From the NCBI GenBank assembly GCA_030524675.1, contig JAUNGE010000003.1, positions 16,343-80,342 of the forward strand: a DNA stretch of 64,000 nucleotides, in the 5' to 3' direction. This document shows, piece by piece, positions 28,393-35,915 of this stretch. The notes under the pieces were generated by a model. That model made no database searches. It was not told the origin of the DNA and saw nothing but the letters and a program-made list of their open reading frames with translations. Each line of letters starts with the position of its first letter. Positions within the stretch are counted from its first letter, which is position 1. A program made the position numbers and the translations under genes. The stretch is from a bacterium (GTDB lineage: Bacteria; Bacillota; Clostridia; Lachnospirales; Lachnospiraceae).

Positions 28393-29247
28393 ATGGAAAA
28401 AAGTTATAAAACGAAAAGAAAAATCATCACAGCGATTTATCATATCTTTACATTTTGTTTTGCGATGGTTATGATATATCCGCTGCTTTGGATGGTGATG
28501 AGTTCCTTCAAGGACACCAACGAGATTTTCAGAACGGCCCAGAACCTGTTCCCGAGTCAGTTTAGACTGGACAACTACGTGACAGGTTGGAAGGGATTTG
28601 CAGGATATGGGTTTGACATCTTCTTTAAAAACTCGATCATCATTGCCGGTCTCTCTACAATCGGCGCCGTGATTTCTTCCGCGATTGTAGCATATGGCTT
28701 TGCACGCTGTGAATTTAAAGGAAAAGGCTTTTGGTTTGCATGTATGCTGCTCTCCATGATGCTTCCGTTCCAGGTTATCATGATTCCGCAGTATATCTTG
28801 TTTAACCGCCTGGGTTGGGTTGGTTCTTACCTTCCTCTGATTGTTCCGCAGTGGTTCGGCCAGGGCTTCTTTATCTTCCTGAACTTACAGTTCATCAAGG
28901 GTATTCCGAAAGACCTGGATGAGGCGGCCAAGATTGACGGATGCAGTATTTACGCTATTTTTATCAGAATCATTCTTCCGCTGATTAAACCGTCCTTGGT
29001 GACAAGCGCGATTTTCTCCTTCATGTGGAGATGGGACGACTTCCTTGCAGCTTTGATTTATCTGAGCGATCCAGTAAAATATCCGGTCAGCTACGCATTG
29101 AAGATGTTCTCCGACCCGACAGCAGGTTCCGACTGGGGTGCTATGTTCGCTATGGCGACACTGTCCCTGATTCCGATTTTCCTGATTTTCCTGACGATGC
29201 AGAAGTATCTGGTAGAAGGTATTGCGTCTACAGGTATCAAAGGTTAA
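28393..29247 (+). CDS. sugar ABC transporter permease (UgpE/LplC type)
   Basis: A 284-residue permease with six helices. N-terminal IYPLLWMVMSSFKDTNEIF and the EAA loop IPKDLDEAAKIDGCSIYAIF are typical of the second carbohydrate permease (CUT1 class). It ends with VEGIASTGIKG, the usual C-terminus of this subfamily. It completes the importer and is followed by a terminator at 29371. Confidence 0.92.
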   Translation: MEKSYKTKRKIITAIYHIFTFCFAMVMIYPLLWMVMSSFKDTNEIFRTAQNLFPSQFRLDNYVTGWKGFAGYGFDIFFKNSIIIAGLSTIGAVISSAIVAYGFARCEFKGKGFWFACMLLSMMLPFQVIMIPQYILFNRLGWVGSYLPLIVPQWFGQGFFIFLNLQFIKGIPKDLDEAAKIDGCSIYAIFIRIILPLIKPSLVTSAIFSFMWRWDDFLAALIYLSDPVKYPVSYALKMFSDPTAGSDWGAMFAMATLSLIPIFLIFLTMQKYLVEGIASTGIKG

Positions 29248-29370
29248 TGTGCAGGCATATGGGAACCAACAGGTGAGAGCAGATGCATGAAGGTATGCAG
29301 AATGTAGATGAAACGTGGATTTTTGCATAATGAAACATTAAAAAGTGAGAAAAAATAAAAAGTAAAGGGG

Positions 29371-29414
29371 GATACTCTAAAACGGAACAGATGCCGCTTT
29401 GGAGTATCTCTTTT
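29371..29414 (+). terminator. terminator after the ABC operon
   Basis: GATACTCTAAA (29371-29381) pairs with TTTGGAGTATC (29398-29408), one G-T pair, followed by TCTTTTTT. The rest of the 341-base gap to the mannosidase start contains a TTTCCAGG/CCTGGAAA inverted repeat but no clear promoter that I can see. Confidence 0.8.
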
Positions 29415-29588
29415 TTAGAAACGTAGGAGTTTTTTTCCAGGCAAAAAATAAGAAAAACAGCGCGAATGTGTTTGGGTATTTTTCACCTGGAAAAGTGCTT
29501 CTGCACAGGAACACTGGTTCCAGAGATAGACAGAAATAAGGCAAGCGCATCAAAGCGCTGGCTGAGAAGAGGAAATGGAGGAAGAGAG

Positions 29589-32500
29589 ATGGAACAGTAT
29601 AGGAATCGTATCAAAGCGGTGCTGCGCGATATGGCAGATTGGCGCTACACGCACATACAGCAGGTGGAGCCAAGATGGATTCGGGAGGGAGATTACCGCT
29701 TCTCTGAGACATTTGAGAAGGGAGAGGAAGGCTGGAAGCCGTTTTCCTCCTGCGAGACATGGGGCGGAACGGACAGCCACTTCTGGATTTATGCAAAGAC
29801 CACGTTGCCGGAGGAATATGAGGGCAAAAAAGCAGTGCTTATGGTGAGCACAGGGGCGACGGATATCTGGAATACGGACAATCCACAGTTTCTGGTGTAC
29901 ATCAATGGGAAGATGGCAGCGACAATGGATATGAACCATCATACCATCACACTGTCGGAGCAGGCTAAGGCGGGCGAGGAGTACGAGATTGTGATCTATG
30001 CGTACTCCAATGTGAAAATACCGACAAATTTCTTGTTTGAGAAAATTGCTGTGCTTCGGCCGGACGTGGAAAAACTGTACTACGATATGAAGGTGCCGTT
30101 TGAGGCTGCGGAGCTGATGCGGGAAGACGAGATAGACAGAAATGAGACGCTGGCTGTCTTGAACCGTTGTCTGAATCTTTTGGACCTGCGGCAAGTGGGC
30201 TCTGAGGCGTTCTATGCGTCTGTGCGCGAGGCGGATACTTTCCTGGAACATACACTATACAGCGAAGAAAATCCGTGTGGAATTGCAAAAAATCCAGTGA
30301 CTGTGCACAGCATCGGGCATACGCACATTGACGTGGCCTGGAAATGGCCGCTCCGCCAGACCAGACAGAAGACGGTGAGAAGCTTCCAGACCGTCCTGAA
30401 TCTGATGAAAGAGTATCCCGAATATCTGTTTATGTCCAGTCAGCCGCAGCTCTATCAGTTTGTCAAGGAAGATGCGCCTTGGCTGTATGAGCAGATCAAG
30501 GAGCGAGTGAAGGAGGGCCGCTGGGAGCCGGAAGGCGCGATGTGGCTGGAGGCGGACTGCAATTTGACGGGCGGGGAATCTCTGATTCGCCAGATTTTAT
30601 ATGGCAAGAAATTTTTCAAGGAGGAGTTTGGCGTGGAGACACAGGAAATTCTGTGGCTTCCAGATGTGTTTGGGTACAGTGTAGCGCTGCCGCAGATTTT
30701 AAAGAAGTCCGGCATCCGCTATTTTATGACGACAAAAATCGCTTGGAACGAGTACAACAAGATGCCAAATGACGTTATGATGTGGCAGGGACTCGACGGC
30801 AGTGAGATTTTGACCTATTTTATCTCCACGACAAACTATCAGGTATATCCGGAGCTGGTGCACAACGGCAGTTTTAACACCACGTACAATGGCAGGCAGA
30901 ATGCCAATCAGGTAAAGGGAACTTGGCAGCGTTTCCAGAACAAGGAACTGACGCAGGATGTGCTGACGTGCTTTGGCTATGGGGACGGCGGCGGCGGCCC
31001 AACCGCAGAGATGCTGGAGGAGAGTCGCAGAATGGAAAAAGGCGTCTGCGGATGCCCGAGGACAAAACAGACCTCCGTGCGTGAGTTCTTCCATATCCTG
31101 GAGAAAAATCTGGAAGGAAAGAAAGTGCCGAAATGGTGCGGAGAGCTGTATCTGGAGTTCCACCGCGGAACCTACACTTCGATTGCGAAGAATAAGAAAA
31201 ACAACAGAAAGTGCGAATTTTTGAATGTGGACGCTGAACTTTGGAGCGTTCTGGCAAAGAGCCAGGATGCGTCGTTCGCTTATCCGAAGGATAGGCTGGA
31301 GGAAGCGTGGAAACTGGTGCTCTTGAATCAGTTTCACGATATTCTGCCTGGCTCTTCCATCAAGGATGTATATGAAGATTCCGATATCCAGTATGCGAGA
31401 GTGCGCGCTCTGGATGAGGCGATGATAGCAGAGGCGAGGGATTCCTTGCACAGAAGTCTGGGGCTTGCGCCAGCGTCAAAGAAAAATGCAGCTGTGTGTG
31501 TGTACAACGACCTGGGATTTGCGCGCGGCGGCATCGTGGAGCTGCCGGAAATCGCGGGAGAGTGGAATCCACAGCTTCAGAAGGCAGAGGATGGAAAGGT
31601 GCTGTATCTTCTTCCAGACTGTGCAGCGCCCAAAGGAATTACGGTATTTCAGGGGCTGCAGCAGAAAGACTATGAGGCAGAGGAAAAGGTGATTTTTGGT
31701 TGTATTTCCTTAGGAGTAACGAAACTTGCAGCATTCGATACGCCATTTTATTATATCCACATGAGCCCAGAAGGAGAGTTTCTGTCTATCTATGATAAGG
31801 AAGCACAGAGAGAAATCGTGAAACAAGGCAGCGAGGTAAACCGCCTGATGGTATTTGAAGACCGCCCGCTGGAGTACGATGCATGGAACATTGACGCATA
31901 TTTTGAGGAAAAATCCTGGTGCATAGACCAGGTGGAGAGTATCGAGATCGTGGAGAATGGTCCCGTGCGCGGCGCGATTGCAGTGCGCAAAAGATTTATG
32001 AACTCGGTTGTGGAGCAGAGGATCTATTTCTACCGCCACACAAAGAGAATCGACTTTAAGACGAAGGTTGACTGGAAAGAGCAGCAGCTTCTGTTGAAAG
32101 CCGTGTTCTCTGTCGATGTTTTATCACCCAAGGCGACGTATGAAGTACAGTTTGGAAATGTGGAGCGCCCGACACACAAGAACACGAGCTGGGATGAGGC
32201 AAAATTTGAAGTGTGCGCGCACAAATGGGCGGACCTCTCCGAATACGGCTATGGCGTGGCTCTGCTGAATGACTGCAAATATGGCTGCGACATCCATGAT
32301 TCTGTGATGCGTCTGACCCTTATCAAGTCCGGCATTTTCCCAAATCCAGATGCAGACAAGGAGATTCACACGTTTACCTATTCCCTCTATCCGCATCAGG
32401 GCGATTTCAGGGAAGGAAGAGTGGTGCAGGAAGCGTATGACTTGAATTGCCCGCTCCAGGCAGAGCTGGTAGGCGCAAAAGAAGGAAGCTCCCTCTCTCT

Positions 32501-32780
32501 GGTACAGATAGATGCAGACCATGTGGTTGTGGAGACAGTAAAACAGGCAGAGAACGAGGATGGAATCGTGATTCGCATGTACGAGGCATACGGAAAGCGC
32601 GGAAACGTGACGATGCGCCTGCCGATGGCAGAAGGACGCAGGGATGTGTATGTGTGGGAGTGCGACTGCATGGAAACGGAGATAAAAGAAAACGGATTCC
32701 GAGTGCTGGATGGCACCATGAAATTTGAAATTCACCCATATGAGATTAAGACATGGAAGGTGAAGATTCAGAAATCATAA
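29589..32780 (+). CDS. alpha-mannosidase, glycoside hydrolase family 38
   Basis: A 1063-residue cytoplasmic enzyme that removes alpha-mannose with retention, using Zn2+. The GH38 motifs are clear: HTHIDVAWKWPLRQT (metal-binding H and D, about 244-258), EGAMWLEADCN, and the nucleophile Asp in WLPDVFGYS (about D359). Later, FHDILPGSSI is the C-terminal metal-site segment. The start at 29589 has GGAGGAAG before it; the frame is open from 29466 but lacks a better start. The neighbouring importer probably brings in mannose-containing glycans, possibly host N-glycan fragments. Confidence 0.93.
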   Translation: MEQYRNRIKAVLRDMADWRYTHIQQVEPRWIREGDYRFSETFEKGEEGWKPFSSCETWGGTDSHFWIYAKTTLPEEYEGKKAVLMVSTGATDIWNTDNPQFLVYINGKMAATMDMNHHTITLSEQAKAGEEYEIVIYAYSNVKIPTNFLFEKIAVLRPDVEKLYYDMKVPFEAAELMREDEIDRNETLAVLNRCLNLLDLRQVGSEAFYASVREADTFLEHTLYSEENPCGIAKNPVTVHSIGHTHIDVAWKWPLRQTRQKTVRSFQTVLNLMKEYPEYLFMSSQPQLYQFVKEDAPWLYEQIKERVKEGRWEPEGAMWLEADCNLTGGESLIRQILYGKKFFKEEFGVETQEILWLPDVFGYSVALPQILKKSGIRYFMTTKIAWNEYNKMPNDVMMWQGLDGSEILTYFISTTNYQVYPELVHNGSFNTTYNGRQNANQVKGTWQRFQNKELTQDVLTCFGYGDGGGGPTAEMLEESRRMEKGVCGCPRTKQTSVREFFHILEKNLEGKKVPKWCGELYLEFHRGTYTSIAKNKKNNRKCEFLNVDAELWSVLAKSQDASFAYPKDRLEEAWKLVLLNQFHDILPGSSIKDVYEDSDIQYARVRALDEAMIAEARDSLHRSLGLAPASKKNAAVCVYNDLGFARGGIVELPEIAGEWNPQLQKAEDGKVLYLLPDCAAPKGITVFQGLQQKDYEAEEKVIFGCISLGVTKLAAFDTPFYYIHMSPEGEFLSIYDKEAQREIVKQGSEVNRLMVFEDRPLEYDAWNIDAYFEEKSWCIDQVESIEIVENGPVRGAIAVRKRFMNSVVEQRIYFYRHTKRIDFKTKVDWKEQQLLLKAVFSVDVLSPKATYEVQFGNVERPTHKNTSWDEAKFEVCAHKWADLSEYGYGVALLNDCKYGCDIHDSVMRLTLIKSGIFPNPDADKEIHTFTYSLYPHQGDFREGRVVQEAYDLNCPLQAELVGAKEGSSLSLVQIDADHVVVETVKQAENEDGIVIRMYEAYGKRGNVTMRLPMAEGRRDVYVWECDCMETEIKENGFRVLDGTMKFEIHPYEIKTWKVKIQKS

Positions 32781-32849
32781 TTGTGGGATAATTTCATGCA
32801 TCACATGTAAATGCCAAATATACAGATGTTAAATGTTTATAGTAATAAA

Positions 32850-32908
32850 AATAGAACCAACAAGGAAGAAACCTATAATAGGGGAATTCGTGTTGGTTCT
32901 ATTTTTTT
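32850..32908. terminator. strong bidirectional terminator
   Basis: AATAGAACCAACA (32850-32862) pairs with TGTTGGTTCTATT (32891-32903); seven T follow on the plus side and an A-run precedes it. It separates the mannosidase from the convergent XRE gene. Confidence 0.9.
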
Positions 32909-32939
32909 GATTCAATTATAGAAAGAATTCTTGTAAATT

Positions 32940-33260
32940 TTATACGTTTCTATTTGCATTGAGTCTTTTGGCAACATGAACAAGAGCATGTAAATCATCG
33001 CTTTTCATTGTTTTTGACAAATCATATAATTCTTTGACCAAAATGGGTTCATCCTGCTTTGCATCAAAAAAATCTTTTGGAGTGACACCAAGATAATCAC
33101 AGATAAAAAGAAATTCAGGCAAGGATGGTAACGATTTACCAGATGAAATGCTTTGAATATAACTTTTGCTGTGTCCAAGATCCAAACTCATTTTATATTC
33201 AGATACTCCTTTTTTGATTCGCAGTTCGGAGATTCTATCTCTGATATATTGTTCACTCAT
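32940..33260 (-). CDS. XRE-family repressor-like regulator
   Basis: A 106-residue protein whose N-terminal 65 residues are a helix-turn-helix of the XRE/Cro type (IRDRISELRIKKGVSEYKMS, with SKSYIQSISSGKSLPSLPEF as recognition part). The C-terminal helices may dimerise. AGAGGTGAT precedes the ATG. It lies just outside the invertible segment, and repeated TACCG boxes and a TTGTAT/ATACAA dyad sit in its upstream region. It could control its own gene, the plus-strand promoter at 33401, or the recombinase. Confidence 0.85.
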   Translation of the reverse strand: MSEQYIRDRISELRIKKGVSEYKMSLDLGHSKSYIQSISSGKSLPSLPEFLFICDYLGVTPKDFFDAKQDEPILVKELYDLSKTMKSDDLHALVHVAKRLNANRNV

Positions 33261-33336
33261 AATTTTACATCACCTCTTATCTGTTTTTATGATGTTTGCG
33301 CCTTGCGGGGGCTCTGTTTATTCATATTCTTTAACC

Positions 33337-33360
33337 TTGTATCATTATCATTTTATACAA
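33337..33360. promoter_or_regulatory. dyad in the XRE promoter region
   Basis: TTGTAT (33337-33342) and ATACAA (33355-33360) form a spaced dyad about 77 bases before the XRE start codon. This is a candidate autoregulatory operator; no binding evidence. Confidence 0.4.
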
Positions 33361-33367
33361 ATATAAA

Positions 33368-33425
33368 CGGTAATAATCACGATTAAGATACCGATATTAG
33401 TTGAAATGTACCGATTTAAGCGGTA
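33368..33425. promoter_or_regulatory. cluster of TACCG operator-like boxes
   Basis: TACCGAT occurs at 33389 and 33409, exactly 20 bases (two helical turns) apart, and inverted CGGTA boxes lie at 33368 and 33421. TACCG-N7-CGGTA (33409-33425) overlaps the -10 of the promoter at 33401. This suits binding by a small dimeric repressor such as the XRE protein. Confidence 0.5.
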
Positions 33426-33429
33426 TAAT
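33401..33429 (+). promoter_or_regulatory. plus-strand promoter facing the invertible segment
   Basis: TTGAAA (33401-33406), 17-bp spacer, TATAAT (33424-33429). In the present orientation it would read antisense into the recombinase gene; after inversion it would read into the recombinase coding strand. Confidence 0.6.
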
Positions 33430-33433
33430 AAAC

Positions 33434-33468
33434 AAAAAAAACACTGATAAATATGAATATCAGTGTTT
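33434..33468 (-). terminator. minus-strand terminator outside the left inverted repeat
   Basis: AAACACTGATA (33439-33449) pairs with TATCAGTGTTT (33458-33468). Read on the minus strand, the stem is followed by a T-run (A33434-A33440 on plus); on the plus strand no T-run follows. It ends leftward transcripts leaving the invertible segment. Confidence 0.85.
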
Positions 33469-33488
33469 GAATGTCGATTCTGGATGAT

Positions 33489-33516
33489 TTTTTCATAGAG
33501 TATTAAACTCTGCGAA
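33489..33516 (+). repeat. left inverted repeat (recombination site)
   Basis: Reads TTTTTCATAGAGTATTAA then ACTCTGCGAA. It is the reverse complement of 34900-34927 except for one base (A33495). The last 25 bases form an imperfect dyad with 10-bp arms and a 5-bp centre, as expected for a tyrosine-recombinase core site. Confidence 0.85.
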
Positions 33517-33543
33517 AGATGTAGAAAATTCCTTATAAATTCA

Positions 33544-34704
33544 TCATTCTTCTGCATCCTGACGATTTTCATTAACGGCGATAAATGCAGAAAGTCTTTT
33601 CATATTTTCACGTTTGAGTTCCATTGTTGGATGAACATACCGATTCATCGTAATATTTACACTGGCATGTCCCAATATTTCACTCAACGTTTTTATATCA
33701 AATCCTAATTCTACACACCGAGTAGCAAACGTATGACGAAGCACATGATAATTTGCATTCTGGATACCACACACACTCAAAACATGTTTAAATCGGTTTT
33801 GCATTGTCCGTGGCTCAATAAAATGGTCATTACAACCTGTCAGAAAATATCCTGTAGATGACGTTTGATATTTGGTAATTATTTTCATAATATTTTCAGG
33901 CACAGGTATTGTTCGAACGGAACAGGAACTTTTCGGAGTAGTAATCATAACTCTTGTCTTAGAAAAACCTTCTTTTACTTGAAGACGCTGCATGGTCTGG
34001 TGAACATGGATTGTTTGTTCATGAATAGAAATGTCTTCCCAATGCAGAGCACAAATTTCTCCCACTCGCAGTCCTGTGAACATACAGACAAGAATCCCCA
34101 TATTTGGTGCGTTTAAATTTGAAAGCAAATAAGCATACAGTATTTCTTGCTCTGTGCGAGTGAATATTCTCATTTCTTTCATTTTTTTCTTTATTTTTAT
34201 GGAACTTCCATCACATGGAACCAAACTTCCATTTTTGGCTGCAAAACGTAAAATACTTCTTAACACTGTCATAATGTCGGCGACTGTTTTTGCGGACAAT
34301 CCCTTCTTCTTTATGCCGCCTTTTGATAATAAAATATTGCTAAACGCTTCTAAATGCGTATAAGTTAGACAATAGATCGGCATCTCTCCTAATTCTGGAA
34401 TAATATAGTTCTTTAAAATATTTTGATATTTGACAGCTGTGGATTCTTTGATTTGGGGGATTGTTGCTTTCAGCCAGTCCTCGGCAATATCTTTCAGCAA
34501 AGAATCATGATACTGGTTTTCGGTAGTATATTTTGTTACAAGCGTTATCGAGTGTGCTTTTTTCAAAGCTTCTTTTACATCTCTATATGTTTTTGCATAG
34601 ACATATCCATAAATGGCTTTTCCATCAGGCTTCCGCCCTTTAATATATCTCCCTTCCCATCTTCCATCTTTTCGTTTATAAATGTTTTCACCTTTTTTGG
34701 GCAT
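33544..34704 (-). CDS. tyrosine recombinase (invertase/integrase)
   Basis: A 386-residue recombinase. The N-terminal ~50 residues resemble the arm-binding domain of phage-type integrases, 60-160 the SAM-like core-binding domain, and the rest the catalytic domain with R213 (TGLRVGE), K258, H320-x-x-R323 (HVLRHTFATR), H346 (LGHAS) and nucleophile Y356 (NRYVHP). All catalytic residues are present, so it should be active. GGGAGGAG precedes the ATG; a possible minus-strand -10 (TATAAT) is at 34748-34743. It is the only gene between the inverted repeats, so its substrate is probably these repeats. An integrase left from a larger element is the alternative. Confidence 0.93.
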   Translation of the reverse strand: MPKKGENIYKRKDGRWEGRYIKGRKPDGKAIYGYVYAKTYRDVKEALKKAHSITLVTKYTTENQYHDSLLKDIAEDWLKATIPQIKESTAVKYQNILKNYIIPELGEMPIYCLTYTHLEAFSNILLSKGGIKKKGLSAKTVADIMTVLRSILRFAAKNGSLVPCDGSSIKIKKKMKEMRIFTRTEQEILYAYLLSNLNAPNMGILVCMFTGLRVGEICALHWEDISIHEQTIHVHQTMQRLQVKEGFSKTRVMITTPKSSCSVRTIPVPENIMKIITKYQTSSTGYFLTGCNDHFIEPRTMQNRFKHVLSVCGIQNANYHVLRHTFATRCVELGFDIKTLSEILGHASVNITMNRYVHPTMELKRENMKRLSAFIAVNENRQDAEE

Positions 34705-34832
34705 TCATACTCCTCCCTTCCATATGACCACTATTTTGACGGATTATACATCATACACACGTCTCTTTTTATAAATAATTTGTAATATTTCAACGAGACA
34801 AAATACTTTGTATGCATTTATTTTCTGATATA

Positions 34833-34861
34833 TTGACATTTTTTCTGGTATTTTATATAAT
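34833..34861 (+). promoter_or_regulatory. perfect-consensus promoter inside the invertible segment
   Basis: TTGACA (34833-34838), a 17-bp spacer and TATAAT (34856-34861), pointing right, out through the inverted repeat toward the operon at 35093. TGACATTT (34834-34841) and AAATGTCA (34862-34869) form a dyad spanning the -35 to the start region, which may be an operator. It is the best sigma-70-type promoter I found in the window. Confidence 0.85.
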
Positions 34862-34889
34862 AAATGTCAGAAAAAATCGAAAAAAAGAA

Positions 34890-34946
34890 TTGCAGTAGGT
34901 TCGCAGAGTTTAATACTCTACGAAAAACAGAATTTTATTACTGCAA
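34890..34946 (+). repeat. outer inverted repeat enclosing the right recombination site
   Basis: TTGCAGTA (34890-34897) and TACTGCAA (34939-34946) flank the right repeat. In the leader RNA this gives a nested hairpin with the recombination dyad inside. No equivalent surrounds the left repeat. A weak second promoter (TTTACA-N16-TATAGA near 34967-34994) follows; otherwise the 34930-35092 leader holds no gene. Confidence 0.4.
34900..34927 (-). repeat. right inverted repeat (recombination site)
   Basis: Contains the dyad TTCGCAGAGT-TTAAT-ACTCTACGAA (34900-34924). It matches the left repeat in inverted orientation at 27 of 28 positions and lies in the 5' untranslated region of the operon transcript, about 30 bases after the predicted start point. 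Confidence 0.85.
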
Positions 34947-35092
34947 GGGGTAATTTTGGAGTTTTTTACATAAAAGTAAGGCTGCCTATAGAAAGAATTA
35001 TACCCGAAGCAGAGAAAATTATGTATCACAAAATTTTGACAAATTTTTATAGCTGAAACAGAAAGACAAGGGAGTGCAAACAAGGAAAAGTT

Positions 35093-35827
35093 ATGGGAAC
35101 ATGGAAGTGCAGACTATGTGGATATGAATTGATACCTGGAAAAAAGTATTGCAGCAGATGTGGTGCGCCTACTATATGGAGTTTGGAGAAATCAGACACA
35201 GAACAGATACAGAAGAAGGATAGTGTAAATGAACAGAATGATGAGGAGAGAAAAGAAGATGGATTGTTCAGAAAAATAGAATCGGAATCTGTTGATGCGG
35301 ATGAAGAAATAGGAGAAGAGGAAGAGAGGTACAAAAAGGGAGCTATTGTATTTGGAATTTGTATGGGACTCATTTTATTTGGAGCAGTTATGAGTCCGTT
35401 TATGGCGGAGAGCGCAAATAAAAATGTGAAAAGTACAAATGTGTCTTCAGAAATAGTTTTGGAAAAAAATAGCAGAAAAAACGCTGAAAGTGAATTGACA
35501 GAAGATAAAAATACAGAAAGTGTACAAACAGAAGCTCAGAGTACAGAAAGCCTCGTCAGTGAATATATTCTTGCTGGCAGCGACAGCAGGTATATTACAA
35601 GAGAAGAAATAGAAAATTTGAGTTTGGAGGAATGTAGATTAGCCCGCAATGAATTGTATGCGCGCAGAGGCAGATATTTTTCAGATAAGGAATTACAGGA
35701 TTATTTTAACGCATGCTCTTGGTATGAACCATATATTCAGCCGGAAGATTTTCAGGATTCTGTTTTCAATCAATATGAACTTGCTAATCGAGATTTGCTT
35801 CTCCAGTACGAAAGAGAATTGAACTGA
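35093..35827 (+). CDS. zinc-ribbon membrane protein with YARHG domain
   Basis: A 244-residue protein, first of the 25-kb operon. The zinc ribbon CRLCGYELIPGKKYCSRCG occupies residues 4-22, then an acidic linker, one membrane helix (GAIVFGICMGLILFGAVM, about 84-101), a Ser/Thr/Glu-rich spacer and a C-terminal YARHG-type domain: ITREEIENLSLEECRLARNE then LYARRGRYF, with WYEP following. YARHG domains are extracytoplasmic in bacteria and thought to bind wall or other ligands. The start has AAGGAAAAG close upstream. Confidence 0.82.
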   Translation: MGTWKCRLCGYELIPGKKYCSRCGAPTIWSLEKSDTEQIQKKDSVNEQNDEERKEDGLFRKIESESVDADEEIGEEEERYKKGAIVFGICMGLILFGAVMSPFMAESANKNVKSTNVSSEIVLEKNSRKNAESELTEDKNTESVQTEAQSTESLVSEYILAGSDSRYITREEIENLSLEECRLARNELYARRGRYFSDKELQDYFNACSWYEPYIQPEDFQDSVFNQYELANRDLLLQYERELN

Positions 35828-35915
35828 AAGAAAATATAGAAATAGGGTGAAAAATTTTTCAAAAATACATTCAATAGAGATATAGAAGCAAACATAAGAA
35901 GAGTGGAGAGGGAAA

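Larger units (their letters stand above)
33489..34927. mobile_element. invertible DNA segment with its own tyrosine recombinase (phase switch)
   Basis: The segment is bounded by 28-bp inverted repeats with one mismatch (33489-33516 and 34900-34927) and contains a single gene, the recombinase, plus an outward consensus promoter at 34833-34861. Direct repeats would be expected for an integrated element, whereas inverted repeats with a resident recombinase predict inversion. A leftward terminator at 33434 and the operon at 35093 lie just outside. I infer a promoter switch: ON as assembled, OFF after inversion. Confidence 0.75.

Noticed and set aside
33492..33516. The inverted repeats as rho-independent terminators
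   Set aside because: The dyads are followed by mixed or A-rich sequence and not by a T-run in the transcribed direction, and each arm pair is interrupted by mismatches; a separate good terminator lies at 33434-33468.
33544..34704. Integrase as a marker of a prophage or integrative element covering the 25-kb operon
   Set aside because: There are no phage structural, relaxase or type IV secretion genes, no tRNA target and no direct-repeat att sites; the only flanking repeats are inverted and enclose just the recombinase.
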